Shown here: piece by piece, positions 25,184 through 35,128 of the stretch
Layout of the letters: each line of letters starts with the position of its first letter
How positions within the stretch are numbered: the first letter of the stretch is position 1
Translations under genes and position numbers: made by a program
Notes under the pieces: generated by a model
The model's input: only the letters and a program-made list of their open reading frames with translations
What the model was told of the DNA's origin: nothing
Database searches by the model: none
Assembly (NCBI GenBank): GCA_016916535.1
Contig: CP070278.1
Coordinates: forward strand, 62,001-126,000
Source: Dysgonomonadaceae bacterium zrk40
GTDB lineage: Bacteria; Bacteroidota; Bacteroidia; Bacteroidales; Dysgonomonadaceae
Length of the DNA: 64,000 nt
Direction: 5' to 3'

Positions 25184-27327
25184 CGGGCGTCCTCCCTCGG
25201 TTCGGGCAGATCGGGAAAGCGGATCTCGAAGCGTCGTGTCACCGGGGCGGAACCGGTATCCGCTTCAAGGATGCGTTCGGGCCGGCCGGCGGCGCGGATG
25301 TTCCCGTCATCGAACAGCGCTGCGGCGAGCGTATCGTCTGGGGAAAGGGGCGTGCCATCCGGCGTGACCAGCGCCAGCGCCGTGCCCTCGGCATCGACCA
25401 GCCGGAAACGCGCGTTGAATGCGCCAATCGTCATGGCGCTGTCCGCGCCGAGGGTTTCCGGATCGATCAGCCATGGCCGCGCGGGATCGAGCGCTTCGCT
25501 CGCCTCACGCCAGGCGACGGCGGTCTCGCAATCGATGACGACCGTGATCGGTTCATGCCCATAGAAATGGGTGCGGATGCCGTCATCGGTCTGAAGCTGC
25601 AGCGTCGTCGTGCCGGTCCCTTCGTCCGCCTGCGTTTCGAAGACCAGGGCGTGACCGGCAAGCGATACGGGCTCATCCAGCCCCGCCGCGCAGTGCTTCG
25701 CCTGCGTCGTCGCCAGCCTGAACCGCAGCGCGGCGAGATCGAGGCCTTCGGGCGTGAGCGCATCGAGCGCCGGCGGCGCGCCAGCCGGATAAAGCGCCCG
25801 CATCTCGGGTTCGGTGTCGGGATCGATGCGTTTGCCGCGTTCGGTACGGAAGGTGACCGCGCGGGTCGCGGCCGGCGTTTCGGCATAGCGTTCGACGCGG
25901 ATGTCGATCTTTTCCGGCACGGTTTCAGCCTTGAGCGCCACCCTGAGGGCGCTGTAATCCGGCAGCGCCAGTCGTCTCGCCTGGCTTTCGGCCGGCGTCA
26001 GCCAGTCCGAGCCGCTGTCGGCGGCATAGATCTGGCCCTTGACGTCGCTTCCTTCCGGGAAGGAAAGGCCGAAGAAATCCCAGGTTTTGCCGGAGAGCAG
26101 CAATTCATAGCCGTCATCGGTTGGCCGGAACTCGGCCGAGGCACCGTTGCGGCTTACGCTGGCCTTCCCGTCCGCATCCGGTCGCAGCGTGAGCGTGAAA
26201 GGTTCCGACGGATACCAGTCGACATCGGCGGTGAGCGCCGTCGCCCGCTCCAGATCGTCGCGGACATCGCCGATGCCGACCGGGCGCGCCCGCGAGACCG
26301 TCCGAAACCCGCCATCGCCCGGAACAGTCACGGGCAAGGTGGCGATGAACTGCGTCGGCAACTCGGTTTCGTGGTCGAAGAGATGAAAATCATGAAGCGC
26401 GAAACGGCCGATATTGCTGCCCGCCGCGGGATCATGGGCGAAGCTTAGCGTGTAGGTCTTGCCATGCCTGTCTGCCTCTCCCGGTTCGCCGGGAAACACC
26501 ATGTCGGGCTCGGGCGGCATGACGATGGTTGAAAACGGAAAGGTCGGCATGTCATGCCATTCAGGCTCGCCCCGGAATGCGTGGGTGTAGAGCGGGAAGG
26601 GGCTCTCCGTATTCGCCATCGCGATGGTCTGGCGCGAGAAACGCTCATCCTCCGCGCCGGGATTGATGCGCGTATCATAGGTCATCACCGAGCGTTCGAC
26701 CCAGCCGCTCTCGCGCGCCAGCACCGAAACGCCGGACAGTCTCGTATCCGCCGACACACCCTCATAGCTGAGGAAAACCTCGTTTGGCGTCACCGCGCTG
26801 ACCGTGATCTCCACATTGGCGACGCCCGACAGCGTGGTCGTGGTCGTCCAGCCTTTCTCGACTTCGATTTCGACCGGCAGGACCGGCTGGCCGAGCTGGT
26901 CGCGCATCTGGGCCAGCATGGCTTCCGGCATCTCGGCATCGCCGCGCGGGGCGAAATCCTTGAGCCCGTGACTTTCCGGATCGATCGTGGCGGAAAAGCC
27001 CTCGCGCATCAGGTCGGCAAGATCGTCGGGCGCGTCGCCGAAGGCGGTGCTCGTCACCCGCGATCCCTCGTCATAGGCGAACCACAAAGGGAGGACATCC
27101 ATGCTGATTTCGCCATCGTCGTCGCGGCCGGTGACCGCGAAGCGGGTCAGCGCCGAAACGAACTGGTTGTCGCGGAAACGCGAATCACTGAAGCCGGAAG
27201 CCATGGAAATTTCGAGGTGATAGGTCCGTTCGCTGCCGACAGCCGGGTCGAAAATGATGGTCTCGGCCTTTGCCACGCCGGGAATGGCGGCGACAAGCAG
27301 GGCGAACCAGAAACGTCGTTCGGTCAT
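25180..27327 (-). CDS. Unknown exported protein, 715 aa
   Basis: A Sec signal peptide (MTERRFWFALLVAAIPGVAKAE, cleavage after ~21) is followed by ~690 residues with no family I recognise. The composition is acidic and beta-rich, with no membrane segment after the signal, so it is probably periplasmic or secreted. A strong ribosome site (AAGGAGAAAG) fixes the start. It is the first gene of the operon with the MORN-repeat and DUF805 genes (both junctions ATGA), so the three products probably act together in the envelope. Only two cysteines are apparent (TTQAKHCAAGLDE and VIDCETAVAW), which could form a disulphide. Confidence 0.75.
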   Translation of the reverse strand: MTERRFWFALLVAAIPGVAKAETIIFDPAVGSERTYHLEISMASGFSDSRFRDNQFVSALTRFAVTGRDDDGEISMDVLPLWFAYDEGSRVTSTAFGDAPDDLADLMREGFSATIDPESHGLKDFAPRGDAEMPEAMLAQMRDQLGQPVLPVEIEVEKGWTTTTTLSGVANVEITVSAVTPNEVFLSYEGVSADTRLSGVSVLARESGWVERSVMTYDTRINPGAEDERFSRQTIAMANTESPFPLYTHAFRGEPEWHDMPTFPFSTIVMPPEPDMVFPGEPGEADRHGKTYTLSFAHDPAAGSNIGRFALHDFHLFDHETELPTQFIATLPVTVPGDGGFRTVSRARPVGIGDVRDDLERATALTADVDWYPSEPFTLTLRPDADGKASVSRNGASAEFRPTDDGYELLLSGKTWDFFGLSFPEGSDVKGQIYAADSGSDWLTPAESQARRLALPDYSALRVALKAETVPEKIDIRVERYAETPAATRAVTFRTERGKRIDPDTEPEMRALYPAGAPPALDALTPEGLDLAALRFRLATTQAKHCAAGLDEPVSLAGHALVFETQADEGTGTTTLQLQTDDGIRTHFYGHEPITVVIDCETAVAWREASEALDPARPWLIDPETLGADSAMTIGAFNARFRLVDAEGTALALVTPDGTPLSPDDTLAAALFDDGNIRAAGRPERILEADTGSAPVTRRFEIRFPDLPEPREDAR

Positions 27328-27375
27328 GCTTTCTCCTTCGATGGCGCAGTCATGAAGGGGTGGGCTGAGAGAGGC

Positions 27376-27401
27376 AAGTAACTGTAAGTTGAGATTTACT
27401 T
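27376..27401. promoter_or_regulatory. Interrupted dyad in the divergent promoter gap
   Basis: In the ~190-bp gap between the minus-strand operon and the DUF2207 gene there is AAGTAA (27376-27381) opposite TTACTT (27396-27401), 14 bases apart. It lies in a locally AT-richer stretch 49 bp upstream of the 715-aa gene's start. It could be an operator for either direction; no regulator is linked. Confidence 0.3.
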
Positions 27402-27516
27402 CCTGTCGGGAAAGACCGTTCTAACGAACGGATTTGTCTATGCTTTTTGGCCGGGCTATAAGGGCCCGTCACCCGGATTCGCCACACCAAAAGCCAGGGC
27501 CTCAGCCTATTTGTTC

Positions 27517-29475
27517 ATGAAATCATGCTCGGTTTTCCAGACAGTTTTTGCCCGCCGGCACGGCAAAGCGGATGGCGGGCTTTTGGTCTCGGGGAAGCGG
27601 ATCATCACGGCCTTCCTGCTTGTGCTGATCTGGCTCTCGCCGGCCTTGGCGCGCGAGCGGATCGAACGTTTCGAAAGCGACATTGCGATCGGCGCGACCG
27701 GCCGCCTCGATATCACCGAAACAATCGCGATCAAGGCGGAGGGGTACCGGATCGAACACGGCATCTTTCGCGATCTGCCGATCGCGGGTCGGACGGCGGA
27801 GGGCGGCGTCGATCCCGGCGCGCTGCAGGTCCTTTCGGCCACGCTCGACGGCAAGCCGGTGCCCATGCGCGTTGCCCGCCGCAGCGACTATATCCGCATC
27901 TTTCTGGGGGATGCCGGAACCGATCTCGAACCGGGCGTTCACACCTTCCGGTTTGCCTATCGCACCGGACCGCAGATCGAAAACCGCGACGGTCACGACG
28001 AATTCTACTGGAATGTAACCGGCTCCTACTGGGCCTTCCCGATCGACAACGCCGCCGCGACCATTCGCCTGCCAGAGGGCGCGGCGGCCACGCAGGTCGC
28101 CGGCTATACCGGCCCGCTCGGCGCGACGCGCGCGGAAGTGTCCCGCGGCCTCAGCCCGGATGGCGGCACGGTCGATATCTCGACCTACCGTATTCTCGAC
28201 CCGGAGGAAGGGCTCACGGTCGCTGTCAGGTTCCCGAAGGGCTTCGTCAGCGAGCCGGCGGCCGCCGAGCGGTTCCGGTGGTGGGTGCGTCGCAATCCGG
28301 GCGTGGCGATTTCCGCCGTCGGCCTTGGCGCTCTCGGCCTCATATTCCTATTCGTTTCCCGCAGGATCAGGCGGCCCGGAGAAGAGCAAGCATCACGATA
28401 CCCTGTGGTCGAGCGGCGAAAGCCGCCGCGCGGCACGACGCCTGCTCAGGTGCAGTATATTTCGATGCGGCGGATGCTCGGCCATTCCGCGCTCCTCGCG
28501 ACGGTCATCAATCTCGGCCTGCGCGGGCTGATGACCATCGTGCCCGAGGGCAAGGCCTGGCGGATCGTGCTGGATAAGGGCGATCCCGGCATGCTGGCGC
28601 CCGAGGAGGAAGCGCTGGTTTCGGGCGTGCGCGCCGAAGGCGGCAGCGTCCTGGTCGAGCGCAAGAACCGGCAGACGCTGCGGCGGCTTTACGGCGATTT
28701 CGCCCGCGCGGTGCGCACCACCCATGGCCGGCGGTATTACGCGCCGAACGGCAGGTGGAAACTGGCCGCCGCCTTCCTCTGCTCCGGCCTTGCCGCAGCT
28801 CTTGCGCTGACCGGCATGGATGGCGAAGGGTGGATCCTCGCCTATGGTCCGCTGCTGCCGATCGTGATCGGCCTTGCCTTTGCGGGCTTCGATGCGCGCG
28901 CCTCGGCGGATACGTTCAGCAATACGGCGGGAAACGGCATGGGCGGCGGGCTGGTCGCGAGCGCGGGGCTGTGGCTGGTGACAGGCTTCTTCACCGGCGC
29001 CTTCGGCTGGGCGACGGCGCTCGGCCTCGTGGCAACGCCGCTGCTGTTCTGGGTGTTTGCCGCGCGGATCGGCCAGCCGACGGAAGAGGGGCGGGCGCGC
29101 GAGGCGGAAATCGCGGGGCTGCGCCTCTATCTCGAACGCGTCGGCGACATGCGCCACGCCAATCGCAGCGAAAGGGACGCGCTTCCCGCCCTTCTGCCGT
29201 TTGCGGTGGCGCTCAATATGAAGTCAGAATGGAGCCGCGCCTTCGACAGTGTCATGGACGCCGGCCCCGGCACCATCAACCCGATCCCCTTCGGCCTGCA
29301 CCCGACCTTTTACGACACGGGCGCGAATGGCGCGACCATCTTTGGCGCCTGTCAGGCCCTCAGCACCAACCTGACGGCCTGCATCTCGCCCAACGGATCG
29401 GGCTCGGGAGGCGGTTTTTCGGGGGGTGGCTTCTCCGGCGGGGGCGGCGGAGGCGGTGGCGGTGGTGGCTGGTAA
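27517..29475 (+). CDS. DUF2207-family membrane protein
   Basis: About 652 residues from ATG 27517; a TTG near 27580 directly before the signal segment (VSGKRIITAFLLVLIWLSPALA) is an alternative start. The extracytoplasmic DUF2207 domain begins with RIERFESDIAIGATGRLDITETIAI and spans ~50-255. A membrane helix follows near 265-285, then a cytoplasmic stretch, two more helix pairs (~425-465 and ~485-515), and a glycine-rich tail (SGSGGGFSGGGF... ending in W). That layout is typical of the family. Function is unknown. It is divergent from the unknown envelope operon. Confidence 0.85.
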   Translation: MKSCSVFQTVFARRHGKADGGLLVSGKRIITAFLLVLIWLSPALARERIERFESDIAIGATGRLDITETIAIKAEGYRIEHGIFRDLPIAGRTAEGGVDPGALQVLSATLDGKPVPMRVARRSDYIRIFLGDAGTDLEPGVHTFRFAYRTGPQIENRDGHDEFYWNVTGSYWAFPIDNAAATIRLPEGAAATQVAGYTGPLGATRAEVSRGLSPDGGTVDISTYRILDPEEGLTVAVRFPKGFVSEPAAAERFRWWVRRNPGVAISAVGLGALGLIFLFVSRRIRRPGEEQASRYPVVERRKPPRGTTPAQVQYISMRRMLGHSALLATVINLGLRGLMTIVPEGKAWRIVLDKGDPGMLAPEEEALVSGVRAEGGSVLVERKNRQTLRRLYGDFARAVRTTHGRRYYAPNGRWKLAAAFLCSGLAAALALTGMDGEGWILAYGPLLPIVIGLAFAGFDARASADTFSNTAGNGMGGGLVASAGLWLVTGFFTGAFGWATALGLVATPLLFWVFAARIGQPTEEGRAREAEIAGLRLYLERVGDMRHANRSERDALPALLPFAVALNMKSEWSRAFDSVMDAGPGTINPIPFGLHPTFYDTGANGATIFGACQALSTNLTACISPNGSGSGGGFSGGGFSGGGGGGGGGGGW

Positions 29476-29530
29476 ACCGCGCCGCCACCCAAAACGTCGC
29501 AAGTGAGGCCGTGCAGGGCTCTATGGTCGG

Positions 29531-29989
29531 CTAGAAGCGGACCTCGAAATGGTCGCCCATATCGGGCTCCTCGTCCGTCACCTTGGCCTTTGCGATCTGG
29601 ATGGCAAACCCGATCGCGCCCTTGGTGGCCCAGACCTCGGCGAAGTCCGGCGTAAACCGGATCAGCCGGATGTCGGGATCGTCGATGCCATCGAACCAGC
29701 TTGAAGCAATCGGATTCCAGAGCTCCTCGAGCTTTTCCCGGTCCTGGACCACCTCGGACCGTCCCTCGACGCGGGCATGCATCTCGCCATTACCGGTGAC
29801 GATCAGCGAACTCTCGGTCTCGCCGGCCTCGATCGCCTTCACCAGATCAGTGCCCTTTGCGGTGATGAACCAGATTACCCCTTCCTTGTCATTGGGGTAG
29901 GGTGCCATCGGCACATGGCGGGCCGAACCAATGCCCAGCATCGCGGCGCGAACGTCGTCCATTTCTTTCCAGAATTCGGATTTTGACAT
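29531..29989 (-). CDS. Pyridoxamine 5'-phosphate oxidase-fold protein (general stress protein 26-like)
   Basis: 152 residues from the ATG at 29989, which has AGGAGAAAAC immediately upstream; the open frame continues further but without a site. It begins KSEFWKEMDDVRAAMLGIGS. The split-barrel core follows (VIWFITAKGTDLVKAIEAG, SSLIVTGNGEMHARVEGRSEVV, LWNPIASSWFDGIDDPDIRLIRFTP), which matches the FMN-binding GsiB/YdaG-like stress-protein group. These bind FMN or FAD and are usually part of the general stress response. The gene stands alone, 55 bp from the convergent DUF2207 gene. Confidence 0.85.
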   Translation of the reverse strand: MSKSEFWKEMDDVRAAMLGIGSARHVPMAPYPNDKEGVIWFITAKGTDLVKAIEAGETESSLIVTGNGEMHARVEGRSEVVQDREKLEELWNPIASSWFDGIDDPDIRLIRFTPDFAEVWATKGAIGFAIQIAKAKVTDEEPDMGDHFEVRF

Positions 29990-30140
29990 TGTTTTCTCCT
30001 TTGGAGGCATAAACGTCTTCCGTCCGGAAAAGTTGCTTGCCGGAATCGCGGATCGGGCCACACGTCGATTTTCCCGCAAGGCCCCGTGAGGGCGCGGTCG
30101 CGAATGCGCCGCGTCTGCAGACGGGCGCGCGGAGGGACGT

Positions 30141-32870
30141 CTATCGATCTTGCCCGCCGCCCGAAGCTTCGCGCGGCCCCGCCATGCTGTTCCAGCGCAG
30201 GTTCATCACACGGTCGAGCCAGCCAAGACCGGCGAGCGCCAGTCCGAGCCCGATGAGGGAGACGACCCGTAAAAGCCCTTCCAGGCCGGAAATATCGATG
30301 AGGAAGACCTTCGCGATCGTCAGTCCGGCCGCGGCCATGGCGACCTTGCGCAGGACGTTGGAGCGCCTGGAGAAGCTGACGGCGAGCAGGATTGCGCAGA
30401 CGATCAAGAGCGCGATCGTGTAGCTGTAGAGCTCCGGCTGGGTGACGCCGGGCGCCGAAAGGTCGGGCCCGTGCCAGAACCGGCGGATTTCGCAAACGAG
30501 ATAAAAACCGGCCAGCAGGCTCGATATGCTGACAAGGCCGGTCCGCAGCCACGGCCCGAGATTGACGATCCTCCAGGCGCCGATCGCCAGCACGGCCGCG
30601 AGCGGCAGGTAGCTGAGCGCAAGACTGTCGAAAACCATCGGGCCCGTGACGGGGTGGAACCGGAACAGCAGGGGATTTGAAATCGTCAGCGGCACGGCAA
30701 TCAGCGCGGCGGAAACGAGGCCGAAGAGCAAGGCGAGACCCAGCCGGAACAGTCTCAGCCACCTGCCCGTGGTCGGCACCCGGTTGATCTGCGCCAGCAT
30801 GGCGACGGCCATCACGGCGGCCAGAAGCCCCGGCTCATCCGGCACCAGCCGCTGCAACACCGCGCAGGCGAAGACGGCGGCGACCGTCCACGTGGTGGTC
30901 TCGATGGCCGCCTGAACCGACTGACGTGCGCGCGACACCGTGAGGCGCCATCCGGCATAAAGCAGCACCAGCGTGCCGCCATAGGCTTCAAGCAGCGCCA
31001 GCCACGACGTGTCGCTGCGCACGGCCCAGAAAAAGCCGGGATTGGCCACCAGCCGGAAGGCGATGATGGCGAGCGCCGCCTTGGTGAAGAGGCCGATCAG
31101 GGCAAGGTCGAACCGCCGGTCGAGCGCGATCGTGAGGACGACGACAACGCCGAGCGCCAGCGTGAGGGCCGCCTTCGTGAGCACCACGAACAGCGCCAGC
31201 GCCAGCATCGAGAGCGCGGCAATGGCGAAAAGCGCCGCGCGCATCTGGCGCCGGCTGCGCTCCTCCGCGCGCAACGTCCGGTCGGTCAGCAGCGCCATGA
31301 CGGCCGATACCGCCAGGAGATGGATGCTCCAGAGATAATCCCCGAAAGCCGCCGCGGGCGACCACAGAAATTCGAAAATGAAGGCGGTCGCCGGGGCAAA
31401 CGCCGCCGCGCCCAGCGCAAACCCGAGCGCCGTGTTTTGGTCCTCCCCGCAACGGGTCATCCGCCAGAAGGCCATCAGAGATGCACCGACGGACAGGATC
31501 AGGGCGAAGGTGATGAAAGCGGAAGACCCGGCTGTTGCATCTGCCGGAGGCTGCAGCGCGGCAACGAATGACGCGAACAGCGGACCGCGCTCGACGACCT
31601 GCAGGACAGGCACGGACAGAAACGCGGCGGCAGGCAGGAACGACATGTCCCTCAGCGCTTCCGCACGGCGCATCCATAAAAGCGTCGCCGCGAGGACGAA
31701 GGCGATGAGCAGAAAGGCAAAACAGGCCTCTGTCGCGGATGGCGCATCGGTGGACAGGAGAAGGCCGGCGCCGCTGACGAACAGCGTCATGGCCGCGACG
31801 ACCCGGGTGGGGAAATCGGCGCGCGGCTTGAGACCCGCAAGTGTCGCCAGAACCGTCTGGCCGGCATGGGAGGGCACAAAGCTCTGCACCGGGAGGATCA
31901 CAGCCGCCAGCCAGGAGAGAGCAAGAAAGACCGTATAGTGGATCAGGCCGCCGGTCGCGAGGTAAAGTCCGGTTGCGGCCATCGCCGTTGCGGTCAGCAC
32001 GAGGGCGGAGACCCATGCCCAGCGCTTGACGCTGTCCACCGCAAGGCCGGCAATGGCGATGAAGGCGAAATAATAGAAAAACAGCCAGCCGCTCTCCGCA
32101 CTGCCGCCGACCAGAAACGGCGCGGCGGTGGCCCCGATAATGCCGACGGCGCTCAGGACCGAGCCGTAAAGCCAGCCGAGCGCAACCGCGAGAATGCTGA
32201 GCAGAACCAGCCCGGCCAGCGTCATCTCGGCGGAAACCAGTCCATAGAGAAGACGGGCGGCAAGCACGGCGGCAAACAGCGTCACCAGACCCGCGCCTGC
32301 AAAGACGGAGGGCAGGTAGCGCGTTGACGGCGTCGTCTCGTCGCCGAAGCGGCGGCGAAGCCCTTCGCCGGCGCCCACCAGCGCCACGCCCAGCATCAGC
32401 GCCCCGAAAACCCGCCAGACCGGCGTCAGAAGCCCGTTTTCGACGCCATATTGCACCATGAAGATGCCGCCCAGCGCCAGCGAAAGCGCCGCGAGCGCGA
32501 TTGTCCAATTCTGGCGCAGCCATCCGCCGAACGTCTGCAGCAACGCTCCGGTAAAGACGAAGGCCCGCGGCGGGCCGCCGGTGGCTGGGGGCATCTTTCC
32601 GGCGTCCGTCGATCCTGATTCCTCAGGTGACCGGGCCGTTTCCGGTTCTGTCGTTTGGGCCGCGTCCTCCGCCCGCTCCGCCATCGCTCTTTCCGGCTCT
32701 TCGGCCGTGACGGCCGTGGCGGCATCACCGCGGCATTCCAGTTGCTCCAGCCGCGCCAGAAGGCTCCGCTGAGCATCCTCCAGTCTCTTCATCCGCTTCC
32801 GCATCCCGGCGTTGGACGCGATCAGCGCCAGAACAAGGATGAGAACCAGAAACTCGAAGAACGATGTCAT
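30141..32870 (-). CDS. DUF2339 polytopic membrane protein
   Basis: About 909 residues from ATG 32870 (MTSFFEFLVLILVLALIASN); a GTG seven codons upstream lacks a ribosome site. An N-terminal helix is followed by a short coiled coil (RKRMKRLEDAQRSLLARLEQLE) and an acidic low-complexity linker. The remainder is essentially one hydrophobic segment after another (more than 20), beginning at QNWTIALAALSLALGGIFMVQYGVENG, the DUF2339 signature. Function is unknown; members are inner-membrane proteins with a large number of helices. It is monocistronic. Confidence 0.85.
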   Translation of the reverse strand: MTSFFEFLVLILVLALIASNAGMRKRMKRLEDAQRSLLARLEQLECRGDAATAVTAEEPERAMAERAEDAAQTTEPETARSPEESGSTDAGKMPPATGGPPRAFVFTGALLQTFGGWLRQNWTIALAALSLALGGIFMVQYGVENGLLTPVWRVFGALMLGVALVGAGEGLRRRFGDETTPSTRYLPSVFAGAGLVTLFAAVLAARLLYGLVSAEMTLAGLVLLSILAVALGWLYGSVLSAVGIIGATAAPFLVGGSAESGWLFFYYFAFIAIAGLAVDSVKRWAWVSALVLTATAMAATGLYLATGGLIHYTVFLALSWLAAVILPVQSFVPSHAGQTVLATLAGLKPRADFPTRVVAAMTLFVSGAGLLLSTDAPSATEACFAFLLIAFVLAATLLWMRRAEALRDMSFLPAAAFLSVPVLQVVERGPLFASFVAALQPPADATAGSSAFITFALILSVGASLMAFWRMTRCGEDQNTALGFALGAAAFAPATAFIFEFLWSPAAAFGDYLWSIHLLAVSAVMALLTDRTLRAEERSRRQMRAALFAIAALSMLALALFVVLTKAALTLALGVVVVLTIALDRRFDLALIGLFTKAALAIIAFRLVANPGFFWAVRSDTSWLALLEAYGGTLVLLYAGWRLTVSRARQSVQAAIETTTWTVAAVFACAVLQRLVPDEPGLLAAVMAVAMLAQINRVPTTGRWLRLFRLGLALLFGLVSAALIAVPLTISNPLLFRFHPVTGPMVFDSLALSYLPLAAVLAIGAWRIVNLGPWLRTGLVSISSLLAGFYLVCEIRRFWHGPDLSAPGVTQPELYSYTIALLIVCAILLAVSFSRRSNVLRKVAMAAAGLTIAKVFLIDISGLEGLLRVVSLIGLGLALAGLGWLDRVMNLRWNSMAGPREASGGGQDR

Positions 32871-32909
32871 ATCAGGGCATTCCACTTTCACGACGCAATA
32901 GGGGCGGTC

Positions 32910-32990
32910 TAGCGCATCGGCCCGAAAATCGGAATCGCTTTTCGGAAAGCACGATGCATCGGTTCAATAGGTTAGAGCGTTCTTTCGTAC
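32910..32990. repeat. Dispersed Rhizobiaceae-type intergenic element, copy B
   Basis: It begins TAGCGCATCGGCCCG and continues through AAATCGGAATCGCTTTTCGGAAAGCACGA and GGTTAGAGCGTTC, in the same order as copy A at 19429. It is diverged and truncated at the 3' end: the second hairpin of copy A is missing and only scattered bases continue. It lies between the start of the DUF2339 gene and the next gene. Confidence 0.72.
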
Positions 32991-33131
32991 ATCGCCGCTG
33001 CGTCATGCATGCGCAACCGGAATCAATCGCCTGACTAAAATCTCGGCCGCTCACGGTTGCGCATCGCGGCCCGGCAAACTAATCGGGTGCTCTCAAACAG
33101 AAAAAGACTGACAGGCAAAAGGACGCACTCC

Positions 33132-35123
33132 ATGGAAAACGAGAAAAAGCGCAGGCACACGTCCAGACGGATCCTGCTCTGGTCGGTCGCGGCAATTGCC
33201 GTGATCGCGGCGGCGGGCGTGGTCGGCGGCAAGGTCATGCTGGAGAAGACGGTCAGGAACAGTCTTGAGCAGAGTGGAACGCGGGCCGCCTCGGTCGAGG
33301 TCGACTTCACGGGCCATGTCCATCTGAGCGACGTGACCGTTCCCCTGGAGAATGACCAGACGCTGCATATCGCCTCCATAGAGGCGCGGCCAGAATTCCT
33401 GTTTCTTTCCGGCATGATCGACGCAAGGGACCTCGCCTTTGAGGCAGGCCCGATGCATGTCTCTGTCCCGAGCGTGCTGGTTGAGGACGCCGGCATCAAC
33501 CGCGCCTTTCTCGCCGCTGCGTCCGGCGAGGCCGATCTGACGCCCGCCGAGCGCGTCGCGCGGCTTTCGGCAGGCCGCATCGAGATAGCGTCCGTCGCGG
33601 TTTCCCAGAGCCAGCAAGGGATTGACCAGACCACGACCTACTCCGACGTCGTGCTTGAGAACATCGTCGACGGCCATGTCGGACGCTATTTTGCAAGCGG
33701 CATGACCAGCGACACGGAAGTCGCTCCCGATCCGCGCGCAGACGGGGATGCGAAGCCGGTATCCGTCAAGCTTTCGGTCGGCGCGATTGAGGGCGAGGAC
33801 ATCGATGCCCCCTTCCTGACACGAATCTACACCGAAGCGAAGCCGGCCGATGGCGAGAACGCGGCGCAACAGGTCTACGGCCCGGTCACGGTGAAGGATT
33901 TCGTGATGGAGACCGCAGACGGCCGGGTAACCTATGCGGAGATGAGCAGCGATGGCTTTTCCATGCGCCTTGCCGACGAGCCGTTCCTCACAACGCCGGA
34001 AAGGTTGGGAGCGTTATCGGACACAGAGGCGCTGCTGCCCGGCGACGGAGAGCGGCTGGGTCTCGAGGCCTTTCTGCTTCTCGATGCCATCGCGAAAGGC
34101 GACCTGCAGATTTCCGGCATTGGCCTGACCACGGACGAGGAGCCGGACATGACCTTCGCGATCGATAGACTGGCGGTCACGTTTGATGATCTTGTCCTCG
34201 GCTTTTCGATGGACGGGCTTGACGTGCGCGCCGGAGACGACTCCCTAACCGTGCGAAGCGCGTCGTGGACGGACTTTTCGCTGGCTCCCACGCTGGCGGG
34301 GGTTCGCGAATATCTCAAGACCGGCCCCGGCGCGCCGGACATGGCGTGGAAGGCTGCGTTCCTGCCTGCTTTCGGCACCCTCAGCCTGTCGGATTATGCC
34401 GTCAACATGAACCCCGACGCCGAAAACGGTTTCGATGTCGACAAGCCTCTCAATGTCGCGGTCAAGGATTTCAGCCTGGCGCTTCAAGACCCCGTCAACG
34501 GCATCCCCAGCGATATCCGCATGGTGATGAACGAGCTGAAGCTGGATCTGGCGGGACACGACGACAACGAGGCGTTCGCCCTCTTGAAACAGCTCGGCTA
34601 TCAGGAGGTGAGTATCTCTGAAAACATCGCGCTTCACTGGGACAAGGCGAACAAGGCGCTGATCGTCGAAGACATCGGTTTCAGCGGCGACGACATGGGA
34701 AGCGTCTCGCTTTCGGGCGTAGTCGGCGGCTTCGGGGAAGCGTTCTTCTCCGGCGACAAGGCACTGATGCAGGCTGCCGTCTTCGGCCTGAACGGCCGCG
34801 CTGTGACGCTGAAAGTCGAAAACGACGGCCTCTTTGCCCGGGGGCTGAAGCTTTACGCCGATCGGAACGGGATGAGCGAGGAACAGGCCGCGCTCACCCT
34901 GTCAATGTTGCCCTCGATTGCCGCGCAGACCGTCGGCGATGGCGATCCCGGGGTTCAGGCCATGATCGATGCGATTTCGGCCTTCATCGCCGACCCGAAT
35001 ACGCTGGAAATCGCCATAACTGCGAAATCCGACCAGGGCATCGGCGCACCGGCCTTCATGGCCGCGACGACGGATCCGGCAAGCCTGCTGCAACAGGTCG
35101 ATATCACGGCAAAGGCAGACTGA
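33132..35123 (+). CDS. Membrane-anchored protein of unknown function, 663 aa
   Basis: From ATG 33132 (MENEKKRRHTSRRILLWSV). A basic cytoplasmic tail is followed by one membrane helix (~14-36) and then ~625 residues outside the membrane. There are repeated segments of the type VHLSDVTVPLENDQ and ISGIGLTTDEEPDMTFAIDRLAVTFDD, suggesting a long beta-structured or lipid-transfer-like (AsmA/YdgA-style) extracytoplasmic domain. I cannot place it in a named family. It is monocistronic and ends six bases before a strong hairpin. Codon usage looks like its neighbours. Confidence 0.8.
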   Translation: MENEKKRRHTSRRILLWSVAAIAVIAAAGVVGGKVMLEKTVRNSLEQSGTRAASVEVDFTGHVHLSDVTVPLENDQTLHIASIEARPEFLFLSGMIDARDLAFEAGPMHVSVPSVLVEDAGINRAFLAAASGEADLTPAERVARLSAGRIEIASVAVSQSQQGIDQTTTYSDVVLENIVDGHVGRYFASGMTSDTEVAPDPRADGDAKPVSVKLSVGAIEGEDIDAPFLTRIYTEAKPADGENAAQQVYGPVTVKDFVMETADGRVTYAEMSSDGFSMRLADEPFLTTPERLGALSDTEALLPGDGERLGLEAFLLLDAIAKGDLQISGIGLTTDEEPDMTFAIDRLAVTFDDLVLGFSMDGLDVRAGDDSLTVRSASWTDFSLAPTLAGVREYLKTGPGAPDMAWKAAFLPAFGTLSLSDYAVNMNPDAENGFDVDKPLNVAVKDFSLALQDPVNGIPSDIRMVMNELKLDLAGHDDNEAFALLKQLGYQEVSISENIALHWDKANKALIVEDIGFSGDDMGSVSLSGVVGGFGEAFFSGDKALMQAAVFGLNGRAVTLKVENDGLFARGLKLYADRNGMSEEQAALTLSMLPSIAAQTVGDGDPGVQAMIDAISAFIADPNTLEIAITAKSDQGIGAPAFMAATTDPASLLQQVDITAKAD

Positions 35124-35128
35124 GAGAC

